DNA of 13,225 bases from Terrimesophilobacter sp044464485. GTDB lineage: Bacteria > Actinomycetota > Actinomycetes > Actinomycetales > Microbacteriaceae. How positions within the stretch are numbered: the stretch's first letter is position 1; each line of letters begins with the position of its first letter. Positions 7,127 through 13,225 of this stretch are shown in pieces. The stretch covers positions 1-13,225 of the forward strand of contig JBIQLG010000019.1 in the NCBI GenBank assembly GCA_044464485.1, given 5' to 3'. The notes under the pieces were generated by a model that saw nothing but the letters and a program-made list of their open reading frames with translations, did no database searches and was not told the origin of the DNA. Position numbers and translations under genes: made by a program.

Positions 7127-8055
7127 GTTTTTGCCGTCCGAGCAGCAGTGTGCCGGCCGCGCCACCAGTCCGCGGCGTTCATTGCCCGTTTGCCTGCCGG
7201 TTGAACCCGCAGGAGTTCGAGGGGCTCCGTCGCGGTACCCACAAGCACTCGCCCCTCCTCGTACTCGACGGTGCCGGGTGCCCGGGGCGCTCTGTCGCGA
7301 GCGATCGCAGCGTCGAGAATCTTCACCCGTGACTCCCCAAACACGCTGAATGCACCCGGCTCAGGGCTCACGCCGCGAATTCGCCGGTGAAGAGTCGCTG
7401 CCGGCTTAGACCAGTCGAGAAAGGCATCGTCGATCGTAAGTTTGGGTGCAAGCACGATGTCCCCCGCCTGGTCCTGAGCTCTGGCGGTGCCGTCCGCAAT
7501 CGCATCGATCACGTTCGCAAGGAGGGTCGCACCGGATTCGGCGAGGGATTCCAGAACATGTCCCGCGGTTTCATGTGCACCGAGTCCCTGCGTCAGCGTG
7601 CCCAGAATCGGACCCGCGTCGAGCTCCTCAACAAGCTGGAAAACACTCGCACCCGTGACATCATCACCGGCCATGATCGCGCGTTGAACGGGTGCGGCGC
7701 CCCTCCACCGCGGCAGCAACGAAAAGTGCAGGTTGATCCAGCCGTATCGTGGCGTGGACAGGAGAGGCTCCCGCAGCAGTCCTCCGTAGGCGACAACAAC
7801 CCCCAGATCCGGCGACAGCGCGGAGATGCGTTCCGTAATGTCCGCCGAAAGCCGATTGGTTTCCAGCAGCAAGGGAACATTCAACTCCCGCGCGAGCGAA
7901 GCGACGGGAGTCGGCGTCAACGTCCTCTTTCGACCCTGCAAAGCGGGCTCGCGAGTCACCACTCCGACGAGTTCATGCTCGCTCGCGGCGACCGCGCGTA
8001 AACTCGGCACGGCAGCGGCCGGGCTGCCGGCGAACACGATGCGCAAATGCTTCAC
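7123..8055 (-). CDS. fmt: Methionyl-tRNA formyltransferase
   Basis: A 310-residue enzyme that formylates Met-tRNA(fMet) with 10-formyltetrahydrofolate, needed for bacterial translation initiation. The N-terminal formyltransferase domain (about 1-200) has the catalytic triad Asn108, His110 and Asp146 in INLHFS and LDAGP, at the same numbers as in E. coli Fmt. The loop SLLPRWRGAAPVQ (112-124) is diagnostic. The C-terminal tRNA-binding domain (about 205-310) is complete. The start is GTG, overlapping the priA stop by 4 nt (GTGA), with a strong GAGGTG 5 nt upstream. It overlaps rsmB by 4 nt (ATGA), so priA, fmt and rsmB form one coupled unit. The deformylase gene (def), often its neighbour elsewhere, is absent here. 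Confidence 0.97.
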   Translation of the reverse strand: MKHLRIVFAGSPAAAVPSLRAVAASEHELVGVVTREPALQGRKRTLTPTPVASLARELNVPLLLETNRLSADITERISALSPDLGVVVAYGGLLREPLLSTPRYGWINLHFSLLPRWRGAAPVQRAIMAGDDVTGASVFQLVEELDAGPILGTLTQGLGAHETAGHVLESLAESGATLLANVIDAIADGTARAQDQAGDIVLAPKLTIDDAFLDWSKPAATLHRRIRGVSPEPGAFSVFGESRVKILDAAIARDRAPRAPGTVEYEEGRVLVGTATEPLELLRVQPAGKRAMNAADWWRGRHTAARTAKT

Positions 8056-10046
8056 GTCGTCACCTCAAATTGCTCAAAGGGTTCGGGGTCGTCGAACCGA
8101 ACTCTCAGTGTAGGCAGTCGGGAACTGCCTGCGGATGACGGAACTCGTTTTCGACGCGACGTCGCGTTTCGGATAACTTCCGCGCGAATGCTCTGCGCCA
8201 CCTGGGCGCCCGCGGAGTAGTCGAATCGGATAATGGCGCGAAGCGCCCCCTCGTGTGCGGGCACCGGTCCGAGCACGTCGACACCTTTGATTTCCGCGAG
8301 GCTGGCGATCGCGTGATCAATCGACGACGCATCTCCCAACACTGACGCAACTCGAATCGCCGGCGGAAAACGCAGTTCCCGTCGATCTGAGAGTTCTGTT
8401 CGCGAGAACTCGTTCAACTGCCAGGTCGCGAGGGCGCCGGCAAGCGCACCGCCGACCCCCACGAGAACGCACGGTGCGCCGTCCGCTGCGAGAGCTATCG
8501 CATTGGTCCACCAGCGCAGGCAGTCCTCCCCCACCCGCAAGCTTTCTCGAGCCAGCATTCGCTCCCCGTCCAGGAGCATCACGGCGCGGTACCCGCCCGC
8601 CGCGACGGGTTCTGCCCCGCGCGTGGCAATGACGAGCGCTGGTTTCTCGCTCACGGTCAGAACGGGGCGTTCACCATCCGCCACGATGATCGCAACACCG
8701 GGAAACGCCTTGCCGAGGTCTTCCGCCGTCCTCTCCGCCCCCTGGCCGCGAAACCGGTACCTGGGTGACTGACAGTGCGCGCAGCGCCACCGCGCCGCAA
8801 TCGCTCCGCACCACAAACACGACGGTGACGAGCGTGCAATTTTGATTGCGAGCGGGCCGCTGCACGCGCGGCAGCGCGCAACCTGGTCGCAGGACTCGCA
8901 GACGAGCTGAGGAGCATAACCAGGGCGTGCGACCTGAATAAGAACGGGGCCATGAACGAGAGCATCCCGTGCTTCACGCCACGCCGTCGAGGGAATTCTG
9001 GCGCGCGCGGCCACCGGATCATCGGCCTGCTGATACGCGGTAGGGATCACCCTGGGCACGTACTTTCTGTCCGGGAGCAGCTCACCGCACCACCCCAATT
9101 GCACGAGCCGCTCGATTTCCGTTGTTCGCGCGTGATTCAGGAACACGAGAGCGCAGCCCTGTTGCTCTTGTCTGATCAACGCAGCATCTCGCGAATGAAC
9201 GTAAGGACTCAACGGTTCCGCAAGCATGGGGTCGCCGTCGTTCCACATCATGACGAGCGCGAGCGACGCTGCCGGCGCATACACGGCAGAACGGTTGCCC
9301 ACAATGACTTTGGCTTCGCCGCCGAGCAACGAAAGGTGCGCGCGATAGCGGTCTGGGTTTGGCTGACGAGTGTCGACGCGAACGATCCGATCTTGCGGGA
9401 CGAGGCCGCCTAGCGCGAGCTCGACCTGAGCCTGATCGCGGTAATCCGGAACGATCAGGATGACGGAACCAGACGCAAGTGCACGCGCTGCCACGAGCGC
9501 CATGGTGTGCGCCCAGTGGCCAATCCACTCTCCCGAGCCGCCCGGGCCGGCCCGGACCAGCCGCGGGACCGCATCCATTGCCGATCGACCGCCGGACCGT
9601 ATCACCTGGTCTATGCGGTCGACCTCGTAGTCGAGGACGGACTCGAAGGATTCCCAGGGAATCGAGGCCGCGCGCGCAGGCGCAGACCTCCAGGCCTTTT
9701 CGACGCGAACCTGGCGCCGCGGAACGGCGATTCGGAGAATGTCGCTTGCATTGCCCGCTGCTCGATCCGCAGCCTTCCTTGCGAGCGAGTACACCTCGGG
9801 CGCGAGAACGGGCACGGAAGACACCAGTGCGTCAATCTCGCTGAGTGCTCCCGGATAGTCCACGGTTGCGACGACATCAATGACGAAGCCGTCGGCGATC
9901 CGCCCGGCGCTGCGGAACGGAACTCGCACCCGACAACCGGGAGCGACCCCGCCGAGGAGGTGAACCGGGATGCGGTAGTCGAACAAGCGGTCGAGCTGCG
10001 GAAGCGGAGAGTCGATGAGCACCCGCGCGATGGATGCCTCAGACAC
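8052..10046 (-). CDS. priA: Primosomal protein N' (PriA), ATPase motifs lost
   Basis: A 664-residue PriA homologue, the protein that reloads the replisome at stalled forks in other bacteria. The N-terminal 3' DNA-binding domain (about 1-110) is present, with LFDYRIP at 21-27. The helicase core is degenerate. Where Walker A (GxTGSGKT) is expected there is GPGGSGEW (167-174), without the lysine. Where the DEEH box is expected there is WNDGD (268-272). Flanking blocks remain: VGNRSAVYAP (249-258) and SPYVHSRDAALIR (280-292). The zinc-binding region is intact, with eight cysteines in four CxxC pairs (383/386, 392/395, 410/413, 422/425). It is therefore probably an ATPase-dead scaffold protein, a state I know from actinobacterial PriA in general. 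The GTG start lies 2 nt after the metK stop; fmt overlaps its end. Confidence 0.92.
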   Translation of the reverse strand: MSEASIARVLIDSPLPQLDRLFDYRIPVHLLGGVAPGCRVRVPFRSAGRIADGFVIDVVATVDYPGALSEIDALVSSVPVLAPEVYSLARKAADRAAGNASDILRIAVPRRQVRVEKAWRSAPARAASIPWESFESVLDYEVDRIDQVIRSGGRSAMDAVPRLVRAGPGGSGEWIGHWAHTMALVAARALASGSVILIVPDYRDQAQVELALGGLVPQDRIVRVDTRQPNPDRYRAHLSLLGGEAKVIVGNRSAVYAPAASLALVMMWNDGDPMLAEPLSPYVHSRDAALIRQEQQGCALVFLNHARTTEIERLVQLGWCGELLPDRKYVPRVIPTAYQQADDPVAARARIPSTAWREARDALVHGPVLIQVARPGYAPQLVCESCDQVARCRACSGPLAIKIARSSPSCLWCGAIAARWRCAHCQSPRYRFRGQGAERTAEDLGKAFPGVAIIVADGERPVLTVSEKPALVIATRGAEPVAAGGYRAVMLLDGERMLARESLRVGEDCLRWWTNAIALAADGAPCVLVGVGGALAGALATWQLNEFSRTELSDRRELRFPPAIRVASVLGDASSIDHAIASLAEIKGVDVLGPVPAHEGALRAIIRFDYSAGAQVAQSIRAEVIRNATSRRKRVPSSAGSSRLPTLRVRFDDPEPFEQFEVTT

Positions 10047-10048
10047 GG

Positions 10049-11242
10049 CTACAACCCGGCGGCGGCACGCAAGTCGTCAACTCGGTCGAGACGTTCCCAG
10101 GTGAAATCAGGAAGTTCGCGACCAAAATGCCCGTATGTTGCCGTTTGCTGATAAATCGGGCGGAGCAAGTCGAGATCCCTGATGATCGCTGCGGGGCGCA
10201 GGTCGAATACCTCCACAATGGCACGGTGGATTGCAGCCTCATCGACGCGCGCGGTACCGAACGATTCGACATACAAGCCAACCGGTGCGGCCCTACCTAT
10301 CGCGTAGGCGACCTGCACTTCCAGCCGGTCGGCGAGGCCGGCCGCGACAGCATTCTTTGCCACCCAGCGCATTGCGTATGCCCCTGAACGGTCCACTTTG
10401 GACGGATCCTTGCCGCTGAACGCCCCGCCGCCGTGTCTGCTCCATCCACCGTACGTGTCGACAATCACCTTGCGACCGGTGAGCCCGGCGTCTCCCTGCG
10501 GCCCGCCGATTTCAAAGCGACCCGACGGGTTAACCAAAACCTTCGCATCGGAGAAGTCCAGGTGCGCGCCCGCCAGCACGGGCCCGATGACAAACTCCTT
10601 CATATCGGCCGCGAGGTCCGGCTGGCCAACGGATGGATCGTGCTGGGTTGAGAGCACCACGGTGTCGACCGTGCGGGGAACATCGCCCTCGTAGCCGATG
10701 GTGACCTGCGTCTTCCCATCCGGTCTGAGATAGTCAAGCACACCTTCTTTGCGCACTGTCGCCAGTTGCTGCGCCATTCGATGCGCCAGCCAAATGGGCA
10801 AGGGCATGAGCACGGGTGTCTCGCGCGTGGCATAGCCGAACATGGTGCCCTGGTCTCCCGCGCCCTGCCGGTCGAGCGGATCTTTCGCACCGATCCGAGA
10901 CTCCAGCGCGGTATCGACGCCCGCAGCGATATCCGGCGACTGGTTGCCGATCGACACTGCGACACCGCAGGAGGCACCGTCGAAACCCACCGCGGAGGAG
11001 GTGTAACCGATCCCCGTGATGATCTCTCGAACCAGTTGAGGAATCTCAACGTAGCCAGAGCAGGTGACTTCGCCGGCAATGTGCACCAGTCCGGTCGTGA
11101 CGAGAGTCTCCACGGCGACGCGACTCGCTCGGTCGACGCTGAGAAGGGCGTCGAGAATACCGTCCGAAACCTGATCGCAGATCTTGTCTGGATGCCCTTC
11201 GGTCACGGATTCGCTCGTAAACAGACGAAGAGAATTACCCAC
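10049..11242 (-). CDS. metK: S-adenosylmethionine synthetase
   Basis: A 397-residue enzyme making S-adenosylmethionine from methionine and ATP, normal length for MetK. The N-terminus has FTSESVTEGHPDKICDQVSD (8-27), containing the ATP-binding His17 and metal ligand Asp19. GAGDQGTMFGYA (127-138), GGPQGDAGLTGRK (246-258) and the phosphate loop GGGAFSGKDPSKVDRS (271-286) complete the family signature, so it should be active. The start is a GTG seven codons before the FTSES motif; no better start is near and the upstream Shine-Dalgarno is weak. It lies 21 nt after coaBC, so there is no space for a SAM riboswitch directly in front of it. priA follows after 2 nt. Its product is the cofactor of RsmB in the same gene row. 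Confidence 0.98.
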   Translation of the reverse strand: MGNSLRLFTSESVTEGHPDKICDQVSDGILDALLSVDRASRVAVETLVTTGLVHIAGEVTCSGYVEIPQLVREIITGIGYTSSAVGFDGASCGVAVSIGNQSPDIAAGVDTALESRIGAKDPLDRQGAGDQGTMFGYATRETPVLMPLPIWLAHRMAQQLATVRKEGVLDYLRPDGKTQVTIGYEGDVPRTVDTVVLSTQHDPSVGQPDLAADMKEFVIGPVLAGAHLDFSDAKVLVNPSGRFEIGGPQGDAGLTGRKVIVDTYGGWSRHGGGAFSGKDPSKVDRSGAYAMRWVAKNAVAAGLADRLEVQVAYAIGRAAPVGLYVESFGTARVDEAAIHRAIVEVFDLRPAAIIRDLDLLRPIYQQTATYGHFGRELPDFTWERLDRVDDLRAAAGL

Positions 11243-11263
11243 GGTGCGCCAATCAGGTGGAGG

Positions 11264-12442
11264 TCAGTGCAGCACGTCGAGAATACGGCCCGCCACCGAC
11301 AGCTTGGATCCCGACGCCTCCAACACTATATCGCCGACCCTGTTCAAGACCGTGACGGTGTTGTCATCGGTACCGAAGCCCTGAGTCCATCCCACCGAGT
11401 TGACGATCAGAAAGTCGCAGCCCTTCCTCGCCAGCTTTCTGCGCGCGCGATCATGGAGCTTGGCATGATCGGATTCGGTCTCCGCAGCAAAGCCGGCAAT
11501 GAGCTGCCCACTGGACCTCCGCTCCACGAGCGTCGCCAGAATGTCGGGATTTTTCACCAGCCGAATGGTCAATTCGTCGCCCTGGGTTTCCTTGGCGATT
11601 TTGTCTTCCGCGACGGACTCTGGTCGATAGTCCGCGACGGCCGCCGCCATGATGATGACATCGGCCGACGATGCTTCTTCAAGAGTCGCATCACATAATT
11701 CCTGTGCCGACCCCACCCGAATACACGTAATGCCGCCGGGCACGGCAACGTCGAGATTCGCGCCGATCAGGACCACAGAAGCGCCGCGCGCAGCGGCACT
11801 GGTCGCAAGAGCCACCCCTTGTATTCCACTCGATCGATTTCCGAGAAAACGCACGGGGTCGATAGGTTCCCGCGTGCCTCCCGCCGTCACCAGTACAGAC
11901 TTTCCGAGGAGATCCTTCGTGGCGGATGCGGCGATCACGGCATCCACGATTTCCTCGGGTTCCGACATTCGGCCTGGGCCGACATCTTCTCCGGTCAGCG
12001 CACCGGAGCCGGGACCGACGATCGTGACGCCACGAGCACGGAGGGTCTCGATATTGTGCACAGTCGCTGCGTTGTGCCACATTTCCGTGTGCATGGCCGG
12101 CGCGACGATGAGCGGAGCCGTGCTGGCAAGGATTGTCGTGCCCAGCAGATCGTCCGCAATGCCCGCGGCCAATCGCGCGACAGTGTTCGCCGTCGCGGGC
12201 GCTACGACTATGACATCCGCGGCCTGACCGATCGCCACATGTCGCACCTGCGCGACGCCTTCGAAAAGATCGTGATGCACGGTATTGCGACTAATCGCCT
12301 CGAGCGTGGGCCGCCCCACGAACCTGAGCGCACTTTCCGTCGCGATGACGTGCACATCGTGACCGGCAAGGACGAGGGCGCGGATGACGCCCACCGCCTT
12401 GTACGCGGCGATTCCGCCTGTCACGCCGACGACGACGTTCAC
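11264..12442 (-). CDS. coaBC: Bifunctional phosphopantothenoylcysteine decarboxylase / phosphopantothenate-cysteine ligase
   Basis: A 392-residue fusion for two steps of coenzyme A synthesis. The CoaC flavoprotein domain (about 1-175) starts with VGVTGGIAAYK (5-15). It has the catalytic His68 (VRHVA) and APATANTVARLAAGIADDLL (81-100). Its substrate motif reads PAMHTEM (115-121) instead of the usual PxMNxxM. The flap reads GALTGEDVGPGRM (147-159), with Thr150 where E. coli Dfp has its catalytic cysteine. The CoaB domain (about 180-392) has VTAGGTREPIDPVRF (185-199), GNRSSGIQG (201-209), AAAVADYRP (266-274), and Lys281 and Lys297-Asn298, so the ligase looks complete. The GTG start is well supported by two tandem Shine-Dalgarno sequences. 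It lies 44 nt after rpoZ. Confidence 0.96.
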   Translation of the reverse strand: MNVVVGVTGGIAAYKAVGVIRALVLAGHDVHVIATESALRFVGRPTLEAISRNTVHHDLFEGVAQVRHVAIGQAADVIVVAPATANTVARLAAGIADDLLGTTILASTAPLIVAPAMHTEMWHNAATVHNIETLRARGVTIVGPGSGALTGEDVGPGRMSEPEEIVDAVIAASATKDLLGKSVLVTAGGTREPIDPVRFLGNRSSGIQGVALATSAAARGASVVLIGANLDVAVPGGITCIRVGSAQELCDATLEEASSADVIIMAAAVADYRPESVAEDKIAKETQGDELTIRLVKNPDILATLVERRSSGQLIAGFAAETESDHAKLHDRARRKLARKGCDFLIVNSVGWTQGFGTDDNTVTVLNRVGDIVLEASGSKLSVAGRILDVLH

Positions 12443-12446
12443 TTCG

Positions 12447-12457
12447 CCTCCGCTCCT
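12447..12457 (-). promoter_or_regulatory. Tandem ribosome-binding sites of coaBC
   Basis: On the coding strand the sequence reads AGGAGCGGAGG. GGAGG (12447-12451) is 4 nt and AGGAG (12453-12457) is 10 nt from the GTG at 12440-12442. Together they fix the GTG as the start of coaBC and suggest efficient initiation independent of rpoZ translation. Confidence 0.7.
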
Positions 12458-12486
12458 GAAACGGGTCGGGACTACGGTCGTAAAAA

Positions 12487-12744
12487 CTACTCTGAGAGCG
12501 GCTTGATAAGTAGTTTGCCCTCGTTGATTTCTCGCATGGCAACGGAGAGCGGCTTGTCATCGACGGAAGAGTCCACGAGCGGGCCGACGTTGTTGTACAT
12601 GCTTCCCTCATGGAGGTCTGCGTAGTAATCGTTGATTTGGCGCGCGCGCTTGGATGCGAAAATCACGAGCGCGTACTTCGAGTCAACTTTGGTGAGCAAC
12701 TCGTCAATGGGCGGGTCGATAATGCCCTTGGCGCGGTCAACCAT
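12487..12744 (-). CDS. rpoZ: DNA-directed RNA polymerase omega subunit
   Basis: An 85-residue omega subunit that helps fold and hold the beta' subunit of RNA polymerase. The core motif is DSKYALVIFASKRARQIND at residues 21-39, followed by YY and a C-terminal PLSVAMREINEGKLLI (65-80), as expected for actinobacterial omega. The length is normal. The ATG is one base after the gmk stop (TGACATG), with a strong AAGGAG at 12752-12757, 7 nt upstream and inside the end of gmk. gmk-rpoZ-coaBC is a widely conserved order. The 44 nt to coaBC hold no terminator-like hairpin. Confidence 0.97.
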   Translation of the reverse strand: MVDRAKGIIDPPIDELLTKVDSKYALVIFASKRARQINDYYADLHEGSMYNNVGPLVDSSVDDKPLSVAMREINEGKLLIKPLSE

Positions 12745-12745
12745 G

Positions 12746-13225
12746 TCAGGACTCCTTGTTGTCGTCAGCTAGAGACATCAAGTCTACGACCTCGCGAGCC
12801 GCCTGGCTGACGTCCGCGTTGATGACGCGGAAATCAAACTCGTCCTGGGCCGCCAGTTCCGTCTTGGCCGTCTCAAGGCGGCGCGCTTGCTCCGCGGCGT
12901 CTTCAGTGCCGCGTCCGATGAGCCTGCGCACAAGCTCATTCCAACTCGGCGGCAGCAAAAAGACCAGCTTTGCTTCCGGCATCGCCCTGCGGACGGCGCG
13001 TGCGCCCTGCAGGTCGATCTCCAGGAGCACGCTCCTTCCTTGCGACAGTGCCGCTTCTATGGGTGCACGCGGCGTGCCGTAACGGTAGGCATTGTGAACC
13101 GTGGCGCTCTCGAGCAAAGCGCCGGACGACTCGAGTTCGTCAAATTCGTCATCGCTGACAAAGTAGTAATTGACGCCGTGCACTTCGCCAGGACGCGGCG
13201 CGCGCGACGGGGCATAGAAAGACAG
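12746..13225 (-). CDS. gmk: Guanylate kinase (5' end beyond window edge)
   Basis: The last 159 residues are present; the P-loop and start lie beyond base 13225. It phosphorylates GMP to GDP with ATP. Visible family motifs in partial numbering are RAPRPGEVHGVNYYFVS (8-24), YGTPRAPIE (49-57), the GMP-binding Asp71 in LEIDLQGARAV (68-78), and RLIGRGTED (101-109) of the lid. RRLETAKTEL (115-124) and FDFRVINAD (130-138) close the fold. The GMP loop reads FYAPSR (3-8) where S-x-T-T-R is usual. An in-frame GTG at 13181-13183 is not the start, because family-matching residues continue upstream to the edge. The stop is one base from the rpoZ start. Confidence 0.95.
   Translation of the reverse strand: MSFYAPSRAPRPGEVHGVNYYFVSDDEFDELESSGALLESATVHNAYRYGTPRAPIEAALSQGRSVLLEIDLQGARAVRRAMPEAKLVFLLPPSWNELVRRLIGRGTEDAAEQARRLETAKTELAAQDEFDFRVINADVSQAAREVVDLMSLADDNKES

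Noticed and set aside
7127..7165. Alternative GTG start of rsmB, 13 codons upstream.
   Set aside because: The added residues are not family-like and lie in fmt; the ATG in the ATGA overlap is preferred.
9507..10151. Plus-strand open frame over the start of priA.
   Set aside because: It is a shadow of priA and the end of metK, with no ribosome-binding site or motif to support it.
11243..11263. A SAM riboswitch or other leader in front of metK.
   Set aside because: Only 21 nt separate coaBC and metK, too short for any known SAM-sensing RNA.
10766..11698. A 310-codon open frame on the plus strand.
   Set aside because: It is antisense across the metK-coaBC junction; both genes are complete and the translated sequence has no family character.
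13181..13183. GTG as the start of a short guanylate kinase.
   Set aside because: The frame continues to the window edge with family-matching residues (RAPRPGE), so the gene is simply cut by the window.

Overview
The window looks like ordinary core chromosome of a high-GC Gram-positive bacterium, most likely an actinobacterium of the Microbacteriaceae or a close relative. Four things suggest this: the order gmk-rpoZ-coaBC-metK-priA-fmt-rsmB, a PriA without ATPase motifs, separate hisE and hisI genes, and the small HGxxPAAW membrane protein beside a trp gene. The lineage is inferred from gene order and protein style, not from a database search.

Sixteen genes are recognisable and all lie on the minus strand, so the transcription order runs from high to low coordinates. 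The first block (13225 to 5058) holds gmk (5' end cut off), rpoZ, coaBC, metK, priA, fmt, rsmB and rpe. These cover guanine nucleotide supply, the RNA polymerase omega subunit, coenzyme A and S-adenosylmethionine synthesis, replication restart, initiator tRNA formylation, 16S rRNA methylation and a pentose phosphate epimerase. An FKBP-type prolyl isomerase (5020 to 4631) follows. Next comes an amino acid block (4613 to 168): hisE, hisG, hisF, hisI, trpE and the tryptophan-operon membrane protein. Last is the start of the HGxxPAAW protein, cut by the left edge.

Packing is very tight. The gaps are 1, 44, 21, 2, -4, -4, 23, 37, 17, 85, -1, -4, -4, -4 and 42 nt in transcription order. There is no stretch over 300 nt without a gene, and I see no rho-independent terminator, riboswitch, RNA gene, mobile element or CRISPR array. 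Four junctions use GTGA stop/start overlaps and one uses ATGA. They join hisF, hisI, trpE and the membrane protein into one probably translationally coupled chain. GTG is the start codon of 8 of the 15 genes whose starts are visible.

I found no undescribed system. The points worth checking are changed residues in known enzymes (the GMP-binding loop of Gmk, the CoaC active-site motifs of CoaBC, the lost Walker motifs of PriA), the translational joining of his and trp genes, and the placement of the FKBP gene.
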